Below, one piece after another: positions 11,235-23,722 of a stretch of DNA of 64,000 nt (position 1 is the stretch's first letter; every line of letters starts with the position of its first letter). Under the pieces are notes generated by a model, which searched no databases, was not told the DNA's origin, and worked only from the letters and a program-made list of their open reading frames with translations. The DNA comes from Welwitschia mirabilis (Eukaryota; Gnetophyta; Gnetopsida; Welwitschiales). The DNA is taken from NCBI GenBank assembly GCA_051453625.1, contig JBOZIK010000001.1, forward strand, positions 175,231,212 through 175,295,211. Reading direction: 5' to 3'. Made by a program: the position numbers and the translations under genes.

Positions 11235-11640
11235 TAAAACACCTATGATAGATGTAAAAATAGATGGAAAACTCAATGTATAAGTACTCATAGATCTTAG
11301 AGCAAGTATTACTATTATGGCCTATGAAACTTATGAAGAATTAGGAAAACTCAAATTAATACCTTATCAAAGAAAATCTTACTTAGCAGATGGCTCAAAA
11401 ATTATAACAGAATGAATTATAAAGGATATACCCATATAATTCTAAAGTTTTATCTATTTGATAGATTTATTAGTAATGAAAACTGAAGGAGATACTAATG
11501 CAACTATTCTCTGGAGATCATGGATGACTACTACAAATGCTACTATTTATTCTAGAAGAGGGGTAATGGAAATTAGTCTTGAAGATATTAAAATACAAAT
11601 TAAACCTTCTAATGTAGTAGCTGTTGAAGAAATGGTATAA
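11235..11640 (+). pseudogene. Retropepsin-like protease domain, copy B
   Basis: The active-site segment is D-L-R-A-S at 11,293-11,307, so the family Gly has become Arg (GGA to AGA). After it come TIMAYETYEELGK and an open 60-residue C-terminal part (11,458-11,640) with MTTTNATIYSRRGVMEISL, the equivalent of the ILGRPF..A segment of Ty3/gypsy proteases. Two stops separate the halves. Confidence 0.75.
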
Positions 11641-11929
11641 AATAAAAAATTAAAAAGAATAAGTTAAGATGATGTTAAATAAAAAAAATGAGGAGAAATA
11701 TGAAGAAGAAGATTTAGTAGCTTAAGAAGTAGAAAAGACTCCTCTTAAGGAAGGGATAGAATATTGAGTAACTCATAATAAACCTTTGATCATAAATGTT
11801 TTTTTAACTCATTATCAAAAGAAAAGTCTTAAAATAACATTGATTAAAAGAGAAGGAGCCTTTACTTGGAATCATACAAATATTAAAGAAATAGATCTAA
11901 AAATCTTCCAACATAGAATCTATTTAGAT

Positions 11930-12720
11930 GTACACTCCTATTGAACTAAGTTAGTAACTAGAAAAAATATGTAACCCACATATGCAAGAAGTAATTAATA
12001 AGGAATTTTTAAACTCTTAGAAGTAGGATTCATATGTTCAATATCTAATTTAAAATAATTTAGTCCTCTAATGTTTGTACCAAAGAAAGAAAATAAATGG
12101 AGGATGTGTATATACTTCAAAATGCTAAAAATAGCAACTTATAAAGATCATTTTCCTCTTCCATTTATTGATCAGGTTTTATAAAGAGTATTTGGACATT
12201 AATACTATAGCTTTCTAGATGGATATAGCAGCTATAATCAAGTTCTTGTAGCTTTATAAGGCCAAGCCAAAACAACTTTTACTTGTCATTGATGTAATTA
12301 TGCCTATAAAGTACTATCATTTGTACTATGTAATGCTCCTACTAATTTTTAAAGGTTTGTAAATAGTATTTTTCAAGACATGATAGAAAGGTCAATTGAA
12401 GTATTTATGGATGATTTATCAACATTTGAAAAGGTCTTTAAGAAGTTAATTGAGAGACTAGAAAAAGTTTTAAAAAGACATGAGGAAAAATGCTTTAGAC
12501 TTAGCTAGTTGAAAAGTCATCTTATGGGACAAAAGGCGTACTATTAAGACACCAAATATCTAAAAATGGAATTGAAACTGATGGATAAAAAATCAAAGCT
12601 ATAAAAGATATTTGATCCCCAATTAAATTAAAAGAGTTAAAATATTTCTTAGAACATGTTAGATATTATAGAATATTTATATCCAATTTCAGTAAAATCA
12701 CTAAATATTTAAGTAATATT
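11930..12720 (+). pseudogene. Reverse transcriptase domain, copy B
   Basis: Motifs in order: KKENKWRMCIYF, KDHFPLPFIDQV, FLDGYSSYNQV and the catalytic F-M-D-D box at 12,403-12,414. Stops and at least one frame change interrupt it. The wording supports Ty3/gypsy, Athila/Tat clade. Confidence 0.85.
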
Positions 12721-12779
12721 CTAGAAAAGGATGTGAAATATGAATAGACTGAGGAATGTCAAAATGCCTATCAAACCTT

Positions 12780-13200
12780 AAAAGATAAACTTTTATTAGC
12801 ACCTATTCTACAAGGTTCAAATTAGACAAGATCATTTCACATATAAAATGATGCATCCAAATATATGTTGTGGAAGTAGTTTTAAGAGAGAAATATGAAG
12901 ATAATAGGCCTTGTGCCTTTACTTACCTAAATAAGAACTTCAAATCAGCTCAACTAAATTATATAATAATAGAGAAAGAATTGTTGGTAGTAGTAATAAC
13001 ATTGAAAAAATTTAAACATTATTTTTTAGATTATAAAGTAAAATTTCATACTAACCATATTGCCATTAGATTTTTAATGAATAAGAAAAAAGAAAACTCA
13101 AGAATTATGAGATGGATATTATTAATGTAGTAGTTCTATTTAAAAATTATTGATAAAAAAGAAATATAAAATGTGATAGTAGATCACCTATCAAGGTTAT
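12780..13200 (+). pseudogene. RNase H domain, copy B
   Basis: An 86-residue open stretch at 12,870-13,130 carries CAFTYLNKNFKSAQLNY, EKELLVVVITLKKFKHY and IRFLMNKKKENSRIMRW, typical of Ty3/gypsy RNase H. The catalytic-region HTDH has become HTNH. The domain end (ADHLSRL-like) is readable near 13,175 in another frame. Confidence 0.85.
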
Positions 13201-13339
13201 AGCTTCCAAGTAAAGAGTAGATCAACATAAGAGATGAGTTTCTAGATAAGCATCTTATTTAGATAACCATAAATTTGTGGTATGCTGCATTACCAATTTT
13301 TTTTTAAGTAAAATATTACCCTATTCTATGACTTACTAT

Positions 13340-14100
13340 GAAAGAAAAATATTGTTAAGGGAGTTTAAAAACTATATTTAGCATATTTAGCTTTATAAGA
13401 TGTTATTTAGAGAATGCAAAGATCATGTCATTAGAGGAAGTATAGAGAAAAACTTACAAAAATAAATTCTAAAGGAATCTCATGAAGGAGAAACAAGAGG
13501 ACATTATGACACAAAAAGAATAGGAATGGAAATTTTCTAGATGGAATATTATTAATCCATCATATTCAATGATGAAAAAAATTATGTCTAAGGTTGAGAT
13601 AAATGTCATAGAGAAGGTAAATTTAGCCAAAAGTTAGAAATGCTACAACAGTGGATTTAAATAATTGAACCTTTTAATGTTTAGAAAATAGATTTTATTG
13701 GAATTATTAATCCCTTATTCTTTAGAAAGAAATACATTTTGATCTATGTTAATTACTTTACTAAATGCACTAAGGGTGAGGCTATGACAAATTATTCTTT
13801 ACAAATTATAATTAAATTTTTCCTTAAAAATATTATCTATTAGTTTCAAATCCCTTGAAATCTTATATCCAATATGGGAACTCACTTTACTAGTGAAGTC
13901 TTTGATAAACATTTTACCAAGTTTAAAATCCATTACAAATTCTATACTACCTATCAGTATCAATCCATTGGTCAAGCTAAAGTAACTAATAGTGAGATCA
14001 ATAAAATATTAACTAAGAATATAAACAATAAGAAAAATAATTGAGTTGGTAAATTAAATGAAGCCCTATAAGTTTACAAAATAACTTGGAAACATACTAC
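13340..14100 (+). pseudogene. Integrase domain, copy B
   Basis: The core start with the first catalytic Asp is at about 13,685-13,705 (IDFIG), the middle core segment NMGTHFTSEVFDKHF near 13,870-13,915, and the region near the catalytic Glu reads GQAKVTNSEINKIL near 13,968-14,010. The Cys pair of the zinc region is partly lost. Several stops are present. Confidence 0.8.
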
Positions 14101-14759
14101 AGGGTTTACTCCATATGAATTATTCTATGGAAAAATAGCTACTTTATCAATTGACTTTAGAATAAAAATGTTTAAATTGGCCAAAGAATTAAAATATAAT
14201 ATAGACATAGCTCAAAAAGAATGGATAGAAAACATGAATATTTTATATGAAAATAGAAAAGAATATCTTCTATGTAAAGAACTTATAATAAAAAACTAAA
14301 ATCTATTATGATAATAGAAATAGGAAAATAAATTTTAATATAGAAGATTCTATATTAATTCATGATCCTTAAAAATCCATTCAAAATAACAATATGAATA
14401 AAACTGGCTAGGACCCTATGCCATAACAAAAATTTTATAAAATAAAGTCATAGAAATACCTGATCTAGATGAAAAAGTAACTTATCAAGTTAATGAGTAA
14501 AGAGTAAGGATGTGTTATGATCGTAAATATATGCTTAATTATTTAGAAAACCTTGATAGGATGGAAAGAATACTTCCACTGTACCTCTAAAGTAAAGTTG
14601 TAAAATTAGATAATAAAAGAACATGTCATTTCTTTTAAGTTTATTTAGTCTATCAATTTACTAAGTTGTTTAAGGTAAATGAAATGATTATAAAATAAGA
14701 AGTTAACTCGATAAGTCTTTAACAAGGAATCATGCATTATCTTTATTAAGATGATTGAG

Positions 14760-15699
14760 GAGACATGTTCCATTACATAACAAAATACCTCCTAAGTATT
14801 TTTTTTTTCAAAAAAAAAAAAGGAAGTACCACACTTTTCTAATACAAGTGTATCAAGACAAATATTCCCAAGAGGGACCTTTGGCAGTATAATATGGTAG
14901 CTATGAGAACTCCATTGAGGGATCAGTTGGTCACAATCTAGATATATTTATAATAAAAAATAAGAAATAAATATATCTTGTAGGTTCTTACTCCTCTAAT
15001 AGTGGTTGCACTCTCCTCATTATGGTTAATATAAGTTGAGAAGAATAAAAGTAAAGGAATAGTTATGCCCTAGGAATCATCTAAAATATAGATAGTTATC
15101 AAAACTAGAACCTTATCACAGCTAGAGATTAAGAAAGAACAAAAACTAGAAAGTAATATTCTACTCTATTATAGAATGTATATCCAAATATTTTTAATTC
15201 AATATAAGGCATAATTATTAAATTCTGTTTAAGCTAAGAGAAAACCTCAAAGTTTTAGAATCAATTTGCATGATCTTAACAATTTAATGAATTATTTAGT
15301 TTTAATTTTCTTTAATAGAATAGATTTATCCATAATAAAGTAAAAATAGTAAAAGATAAGTAATTTGAAATAAAAATCAAAAACTTTATTAAGCAACATA
15401 GTTATTACATTCATTTATAGAAATAAAAGCAAAAATACTTTTTAAATCATTAAATAGGCTAGTCCTAAACTTAGGTAACTTAATTCTTAAAGTGTTCAGA
15501 AAAGTTCTTCCTCCTGTAAGAATGCCTAGCCTTTGATGTTGAACCTATAAAATTCTCACCCAAGGGTAATAAATGCATCTCACCTAGAAATTTAGGTAGC
15601 ATATTAATTTTCTCTAGGTGGGGAAACTAAGAGTTTTGATAAGGTTTAGCATTTCATATTATCCTTTCTATATTTTTCTTATGAAAACTTGGTACAGCA
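14760..15699 (+). repeat. Conserved noncoding segment after pol, copy B
   Basis: Aligns with 4,166-5,099. No plus-strand coding signal is seen; the decayed C-terminal part of the antisense ORF may overlap on the minus strand. Confidence 0.6.
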
Positions 15700-16111
15700 A
15701 CACTCATGATAGTGTTCATGTCCTTAAGTTAATCTACTTTCTTCTCTAGTACTAATTTGATTCCTCGTAACTGTCACAAGTTGATTTCCCATAAATGAGG
15801 TACTAATGTAATTCTTCCATTCTTAATCTTAGATAATCACTCACTAAGTGATGAGTTAAAGTACCAAAGCTTATAGGAATGAAACTTCTTTCAAAATGGT
15901 CTTTACCAACCTCATGATGAAGAAATTTAAGGCATATAAAACCTTAGTAGTTGAATTATAATTACAATATGGAAATTGATGTAATGCATTTTTAGACCTT
16001 ACAAAGTTCTAATGCATAGGTCTATTTGCATAAAACTTAAGTAAATAAGCAACGCTTCATCTTCTTGATGCCAAAGGTAGTAATAGGAGAAAAAGGAGGA
16101 GTGTAAGCCAT
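15700..16111 (-). pseudogene. Antisense ORF downstream of pol, copy B
   Basis: Begins at an ATG at 16,109-16,111 on the minus strand with MAYTPPFSPITTFGIKKMK, homologous to the start of the copy A antisense ORF. Conserved later segments are VRSKNALHQFPYCNYNST, TKVLYALNFFI and GRITLVPHLWEINL. Stops and a frame change break it. The same start and order in two diverged copies argue that the reading frame was once functional. Confidence 0.6.
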
Positions 16112-16186
16112 AGAGATTAATGAATAAAAGAAGATAAAAATTGGAAGGTAACTTAAGTAAAAAAATTCTTAAGTTCAAGTGGAGAG

Positions 16187-17735
16187 TGATAGATGATCAG
16201 CATTAAAAAATATAGTTTATAGCACAAATCTTATTTTTTTATCTAACAAGTCTAATTGTATTAAGTTAGCTAGTACAAAAATTTTTGATTTTAAAGTGAA
16301 AAATTAGATAAAAGTAATATACCTATTTTGTTAAATAGTTGAAGTATGTTAGGTGTAAGCATAAATCTTTAAGTAGGTTTGAAATCAAGGGATTCCAAAC
16401 TAATAAAAATTTAACTTAAAACTTTATATTGATTTAGGATTAGTTTGAATTTCCTAAATTATATGCAGCTATAGGGATCCACTAAATCTTGCTATTATAA
16501 ATACATCATCAAACAATTACTACAAACCTTACAGATCCCTTTTCCTCACAAAAACTTTTTGGGCTATATTTAGTAACACAAAAAATATTTTCTTTTATTT
16601 TTCCTCAAGTAAGGATAAGAAAGAGAAGTTACTCATGTTTTTTCCAATATAATTTCATCATAAATTAAACCTTGAAATCAACATAAAAAGGGAGATAACG
16701 TGACTCAATAACACCAATACAAAGTGAAAAATTTGGATCAAATTTCAAATTAGTTTTTCAAAACTTGAATATTTCGGTTAATACCAATTCAAAATCAAAA
16801 TGTTGAGTTAAATTTCATGTCAGGTTATTTATCTTCTTTTCTCTAAAAATCTGCATTCAAATAAGTATTACACAATTGACTAACATCAACTTGAAGTTAA
16901 AACTTTGAATTGGACTTCAAGCTAATCTAAGTATTTCTTTACCTTGTGATCACGAAACTTCAAATTAGATTTTAAGCTTAACCATTGGCATATAATTTAT
17001 AGAATTTAACTAATACCAGCTTAAAGATAAATATTTGGACTATATTTTAAGCTAAATTTAATCCTTTAAACTTGCTTTTAGAAGAGAAAGATCTCATTCT
17101 TGACAACCCCCCTCAAGTTCTCTTTATAATTCTAACACAATACTTTAATTTTTCATTTACACTTTTCTTTATAATGATGATAGTAAGAATTTGAAGAACC
17201 CCATTGAGAACTCGAAAACCATCTTTGAACTCTTTTAATCACATTCACAACAAATGTGATGGCCCCCGTCAAGAACTCATGAGTTCTTGATGATACGCAT
17301 CAAATCTAGTGCTATGAAGAGTGTCCACCACTTTAATATACCTTCTAATTACCTCAATAATCCACTTAAAGTCATTCTCAATGACCCTCCTCATTATTAA
17401 TAACCCCATCACAATGTCAACTCCATGTCATGTCAACCAAATTAGTGCCTATGATGTCATTTACAACTAAGTGAAATTTTTGAATTTTTACCTTACCAAA
17501 TCTGCATTCAAATTTTTCTAGCATTAGTAAGGTACGAAAATTTCTAATTCCATATATTTTGTTTATGGTAAGATTTCCTATTTACTATTCAATTATGCAA
17601 ATTAAATATAATAGTAAGTATGAGCTTTACCTATTTAAAGTAAGAAATAGATTAGTAATTTCTACATTCACCCTATGTTTTTATCTTGTTGTCTTTAGCT
17701 ATTTTCTTTTTTTTATTTTTTTGACAATTACATAT
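16187..17735 (+). repeat. LTR of Tat-like element, copy B, 3'-truncated
   Basis: Starts TGATAGATGATCAG after a purine run and aligns with the copy A LTR up to about 7,255. It then jumps to sequence equivalent to copy A 10,036. The LTR end and primer site are missing. Confidence 0.55.
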
Positions 17736-17739
17736 ACTC

Positions 17740-18690
17740 TTCTAAAAAAACAAAGAAAACTTTTAGAGGCTTTGAAAAAGGTAAAACAATCTGCTGAACT
17801 GACTATATGAAGGAAAGAGCTGAAATCTAGTGAGGAGCACCCTTTATTTTCAAAAGAAGAAAAGGGAAATAATAATATTCTCCATTTCTCTTTCTTGTAA
17901 ATACTTTGTTTATTAAAAGACTAACACAAATTTGAGCTTGAGGAAACTAATAAGGATGAATTCTATGTAAATTTTACTTATTAATAAAGTGTTTTCATTA
18001 TTTCAATTATATATTTTATTAGAAAATAGATGTTTTTATCTATCTTTATGATTATTAATCAATATATTAATTAGTTAGTATGTTAGTAGGTTAATATTCA
18101 TATATTTCATTATTGCATTTCAAGTATAGGATGCTAAGTAGCATGAAGATGAGAGAGAAGGTTAAGGTAGTGAATTAACATAATAACCCCAACCATATAC
18201 TATTCCTTAAGAGTAAAGGATGGAAATAGGAAAACTAATAAGGGTATAAAAATGTGATCACCACCAAAGGTGGGGATCTTTTTGATGAAAAGGTTCTAGG
18301 AATAAACAATGCAAGAAGGTTAAGTTAGGGAACTCTAGCTAGCCTACAAAAATATCAGTGGCATTTTTCCATACTCTATAATATCCTCTGCAAAGGAGAA
18401 CATAGTTGTTAGCTCATATTTATGTAACAATTGATATTTTAATATAAAACTAAAAAGAATTTGAGTATTAATACGTTCATAATTTATTACTTAAAAAAGT
18501 AATATTACTTCTATCTTTCTTCTATTTATGTAGTTGAACATAAATTGGGATAATTCTAGTACTTAAAAATAAGTGTTGCTCTATAGTATATTTAACTTCT
18601 GTCATGTTTTATTTCTTTCATTATTTCCTTTTGGTGTAACTTCATGACAATAATATTGTAATGATGAATTTTGAACTAAATGATTAAGTC
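17740..18690 (+). repeat. 5' leader / gag-start segment of Tat-like element, copy B
   Basis: Aligns with 10,036-11,025. It starts at the deletion junction with the TTAGAGGCTTTG segment shared by both copies and ends near ATGATGAATTTTGAACTAAA, where copy A runs into its gap. Homology to the following sequence stops soon after, so the element is truncated on the right. Confidence 0.6.
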
Positions 18691-18857
18691 TTAACTAGTT
18701 CTTTAGTAAGCCTCTCATGTATTTTTATTTAATAATGTGTGCTTATTTTAGGTTAGCAATATCATATTTTCTACATTTTTCAGCACTATTTTATAGTTTC
18801 CAATATTATTTTGTAATACTCTCTACACTTATTTTATCATATAAGCCACCCATCAGT

Positions 18858-19020
18858 TAATCTCATTAAAACTTCAATTTTTATTTATGTTTTAATTTCT
18901 TGTAGGTCTAGATAATATTGTATTACCTCTATTTAGTCCTACCTTAATTTATTTATGTAGAAAAATGACATTAGGACTCTACTATAATGAGGATTAGGAC
19001 TCTACATAATGAGGATCTTG
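18858..19020 (+). repeat. Athila-like LTR, right-end remnant
   Basis: Aligns with the right end of the LTR at 23,723-25,069 (shared TCTATTTAGTCCTA and ACTATAATGAGGAT segments). It contains a short local duplication of AGGACTCTAC-ATAATGAGGAT. It is followed by a primer-site-like TTGGGGATAAT and the ATCATGGTAGC block also found after other Athila LTRs here. The left part is missing or too diverged to see. Confidence 0.55.
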
Positions 19021-19818
19021 GTTTTATATTGGGGATAATATCATGGTAGCTTTAAATAAGGTGCATAATATTTTCTTTCTTATAATTTTTAGTTTATATT
19101 TTTAGTTTTTTAATAATTCTAGTGATTAACACTTGTCATTTCTAGTGATATAATAACTATTCTACTTTATTTTAAGTTTTATTCCAATATTTTTTGTTTT
19201 TATTTAATGATGGGTACTGATTCATTTCTAGTAATACCCAAACTAGTCATTCTTTTAACTTTCATTTAGTTTTTCCTTCTAAACTAAATATTATTTATAT
19301 ACTATATCTTTTATGATTACAAGTTTAATATACTTTTTATAAGTCTGATGAATTTTTTTCAAATGAACTAGGACAAGGAGTAAAAAATGAAGATTGAAAA
19401 CTAATATAGACTCATATCTTTCGATTTGATTTTTCATTTTTGAAAATTTTTCATTTCAATAGTTATAATATATGTTTATTAGATTTTAAATTTTCTATAA
19501 AAATTCTAAAAATAAAAAAGATTTTAGAGCTTTGTTCTAGGTTCAATTTCACTTAATTTCACAACCATTTCATGTTCCATTATATATTTTTTAAACACTA
19601 TAATGTGAAACATTTTGTACAATCCTAAATGTAATGCCAGTTATTTTACATGTTGTTCACATTAAAAAATTGGTGCTACTAGCAAAGATAACTGGTATTG
19701 CTTGCCTTTTTATGTAGAACTCTCCAAATCTTACATGTAACCTATTTTGAACTTTTTGACCCTTTCTAATATTGTCCCTTTTTTAGACCTTAAAAATGTA
19801 TGAAAACATAACCTTGTA
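19021..19818 (+). other. Athila-like 5' leader
   Basis: AT-rich noncoding sequence following the LTR remnant. It carries repeated TTTCTAGTGATA / TTTCTAGTAATACCC motifs at about 19,138 and 19,225 that recur in the leaders starting near 30,070 and 55,080. Nothing coding is seen. Confidence 0.5.
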
Positions 19819-20412
19819 ATGAATTTTATTAATTACTTTTTAAAGCTCAACATGGTTTGGGTAAATGGTCCTTTTGGTAGATTACATGAAATGCCATCCA
19901 AACCCCAAAAGGACTCTAACATTGCAAACAAATCTCTTTATGGGGACTATAAAAATTTCCATAATTTTGCTAATAATGTTCAACCTAAACAAATTATAAG
20001 AGATTATATTTAATCTAAAAAAACTTTAAAGGATTACCTTCAATCTTAGGTATCCTATCATCTTGTTAGGACCCTTTTTCTTTCCTTAATGAAAACCCTT
20101 GTCACTTTAAATCCCAAAATCCATTCAACACTAGAAAAATCATAAGAGATTATCTTGAACATCTAAATTCTCTTTCATACATAGGTTAACATCCTTATCA
20201 TGTGCTTTAAAACCTTATTTTCCATAGAGGAGTTTGATCTTATGCCTTCCACTATCCCTTATGATTTTTATTGCTTATCATCCTTACTTTCTAATCCTTA
20301 TCCTTTGTTTTCTTATGAGTTACCTTCATCTTCTTTCATATTATTCATCATTTCACTAATATCCTTCATATTCCTACACTCAACAACATTCTTCAAGTTT
20401 CTTAGAAGATAA
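19819..20412 (+). pseudogene. Decayed Athila-like ORF, N-terminal part
   Basis: An open stretch at 19,819-20,013 reads GPFGRLHEMPSKPQKDS and KSLYGDYKNFHNFANNVQP, clearly protein-like, and continues past stops with IIRDY repeats near 20,135 and another open stretch at 20,200-20,412. It stands where gag should start, but the family is not recognised from sequence alone. Confidence 0.4.
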
Positions 20413-20579
20413 TTGTAAAATCTTTAAGAAATCTTAGATGTAAATCACACAAGCCTTTAGCATATTAACTATCAAAACTCTTCCACCTTACAAACTCTTA
20501 AAAAATTATCCAATACTTAAATCAAATCAATAATCAACTTGAAGAAAAAGAGACTTTTACATCTCTTTAACCTAGTCTT

Positions 20580-21630
20580 AGAATTTTTGAAAGGATAAAG
20601 TATAATTAAAATAATGAAATTCAAACCATATCCTTTAGGAATAAGGAAAAAAAATAGCGAGGAAACCCATGATAACCTTGAGGATAAGAACTTATTAAAA
20701 GTAATTAATCATTTATGAAAATCTATAACTATGAGAAGGAATCACTTAACCAACTTAAAGAGGAAGATCTTTTCATACTTCATGATCCTAATCCTATGAA
20801 TCTTAAAAATCTTGAAAGGATTAATGAGTATCAAAATCAATCCAAATCATATATTTTAGAAGCAAGGAAAAGACTAACAAACACATAATAGAGGATGGTA
20901 AATAATTTGAGAAATGCTATATCTTTAAGGATAGTTGCACAGTAGTACATGAGTAAGTAACATTAATAAAGAGGATAACATTAAAGAAGAATCTTTTTTC
21001 GGATTACAACCACTATCACATGAGCAACCACATAAGGAAAAATATCCTAGCAATCTTAATGAGTAAGAGAACATTAACATTAAACCCATGCTTGAATCAT
21101 CCTGAGAAGAATCTTTACATTTTTATTAATAACTTCATGAGTCAATCATTTCATCTTCATCTTTATCTTTGAAATAAAACCCAAACCTTAATGAAAAAGA
21201 CAAACTTTTTTTTAGTAGTGGAAATATTTTATAATAATGTTTTTAATGAACATTCACCTTCTCCAATGATTTTTAATTTATTTTTGTCCTTTCCTCAAGA
21301 TATTATGTTGTAATACATGCTGATAAAGCATAAACAAATAAAATAATGTATCATTTCTAAGTTTAAATGCATTAAATTTATTACTTATATTAATGTCCTT
21401 TATGATTTTATGGACTCATGCATAAAAGCCTACTTGTATTCTTTCCTAGTTCAAAATGCTTCACATGATCATAACCAATCATCCAATCTTTACTTTCATA
21501 TTTCTAAACCACTTTTTATATATCACCTTGTAAAATCCTATTATAATTCAAAAATTTTAGTTTGTCTTTATGATTTTAAATTAAAGTTTTCTTTTAGATT
21601 AGATTTGGGATGGTAGGTTCATTTATAATA
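20580..21630 (+). pseudogene. Decayed Athila-like internal coding region
   Basis: Charged broken frames align with 56,340-57,240: a HIRRN/HIRKN-like segment, an LLINNFM-like segment, and a KHKQ-x-K segment at about 21,318-21,345. The last resembles the HKQA segment between protease and RT in Athila pol, but no RT follows. Confidence 0.45.
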
Positions 21631-23722
21631 AAACTAATGTTATTTAATAGTGTAGCTCTCATGGGTCCACATACGCACTATCACCTATACTATTATGATC
21701 TTAAATCCTTTCATTTAGGATACTCAAAATTTCATTGATCTTAAAAAATAAGCCATTATTACCTTAAGCTATATTATCCACCTCTTTCAACATTAAACTA
21801 TCTCATATAACTAACCAATCATCCATTCCTTCTATTCATCCATAAGTTCTTAAGACTTAATGACCTTGGTTAATGATCCTTCATAATAAAAACCATTAAT
21901 AAAGTGATCATCTTGTTAGTACAATATTTGATAAAATTTAAGTGATCTTGTATTATTCAAATAAGAATTATTCTTATTTTTGAGTTATCTTATTACAACT
22001 AATTTCATGTGAGGTCTTCGATTTTGAAAAATATGGTTGAAAAAAAGGTAGAATCTACTTTTATTTTATACTTTTTATTTTTAACCAATTTATGAGGATA
22101 AGTTATTTCCTAATTAGGTGAATAATCTAATGATCCTTGTTATGTGCAATAGGTAATGAAGAATATGATAAATAAAATCAAAAGAAAAGAAAATATCTCT
22201 TCTCCCAGAAAAAAAAATTATTTTGATCAAATGATTAGGTTTAATTAACTACATTTAGGTTATGTAAACTCACTAGTAATGTAACTCTAATGATTTTTTT
22301 ATGGCATGACCAAATATATTAGGGCTACAGATGCTCGTTGGTAATGCATTACTAATTTTTTTAAGAAATAACATGCTTAATTCTATTGAAAAACATGTCA
22401 TAATACTAAATGCTCAATATGATCTAAATGCATGAAACAAAGGTTATGTATGATTATAGCAAAGGTCAAATTAATATAAAAAATGTAGAAATTGAAGATT
22501 ATCTTATGTTTAATTTCTTTAACTTATGTATTTGAGAATTTTCTCACTGATTTTTGAAGTTTCACAAGTTTCTTTAATGAATATGTTACTTGTTTGACAT
22601 TTTAATCTATTAAAATAAAAATAAAATTCATAAAAATTTCAATAATGTAGCCATTAATGTAGATATTTTACCTTTTGCATTCATAGGATTTATGATTGAT
22701 GTTTATTTTCCATTGTATTTTGCACTTGTTTCATTCATTTTCATCATCAAATTTCACTTTCTCATACTATATGCAATCACTCATGCATCTTTATAAGAAA
22801 GCATACTTGAAGGTACATTAGTATTTGTTGTAATAAAACCTTCCCATTCATGAATTATGCTAGGAATATGATAGTATAAAACTTTTTTAAGACCTCTTAA
22901 TCCTTAGGATTTAATTTACTAAGATTTTATTCATCTTGATCCTGCCTATCATTTTATCACTTCATTCATTCATTTTTGTAACCATTGCATGATCACCTAT
23001 TTGCCATTTTAAATGTATAAGCATTGATGCCATCATGAGACCTCAATGGTGATGTAATTAATTTTTCTTTATTCATTTTATTTTTCTTTACATAGCCTCT
23101 TATTCTAATTCATAGTCATCTTAGGTTATTAGTAGATCATGAATTTTCCATAGAAGTAGGTTATACATTTTCATCCATTTGAATTTAAAACTTTCTTCTT
23201 CATCTTTATTTTTATCTCTTTTTTATTTCTACCCTTCTACCTCTTAAATTTTCATCCTTAATTCCTTTATACCCCTTTCATTTATAATAATTATTTGTCG
23301 AATGTTATTAGTTAGTGACTTCTTATAGAATTACTTTCCACTTCATGCATCTTTTAGCATATTTCTTTTTCTTTCTTTGTAATATAGCTTAGTTGCATTT
23401 CTTTTTGTACTCCTCTTTTATAATGAAATGACACTTTATAAATAATGCATTATAAAGATGTTTCACCATGTTCTTAAAAGTTGTATTAAATTTTTTAATT
23501 TTTTAAAATTTAAGAATAAATTTTAATTTTAATTAGTGTATGACATTTATTTTTCATAGAATTTTTTTGATTTAGATGCCTTATTTTTTATAAATAGCTT
23601 AAAAATTTTCAAAACTTACATCATTTTCATACTTGAGTATTTTTCCTTAGAATTTTTCATGTTAAATTATTTCTTTTTCATATTTTTTTCTAAGAGTCTA
23701 GAAAATGTTTGATTAGGGGGTA
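21631..23722 (+). other. Athila-like 3' internal region, noncoding
   Basis: Holds the duplicated AACTACATT...TAATG motif (22,247-22,283 and 22,311-22,348) shared with three other Athila segments in the window. It ends in a polypurine tract, GATTAGGGGGTA at 23,711-23,722, directly before an LTR start. No RT, RNase H or integrase motif was found. Confidence 0.55.

Larger units (their letters stand above)
11153..14640 (+). pseudogene. Ty3/gypsy (Tat-like) pol pseudogene, copy B
   Basis: Second copy of the pol at 340-3,700, in the same orientation and domain order. It has about the same density of stops but keeps longer open stretches in protease and RNase H. It also keeps a segment near 14,400-14,460 (LGPYAITKIL) that copy A lost in a short deletion. 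Sub-domains are given separately. Confidence 0.85.
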
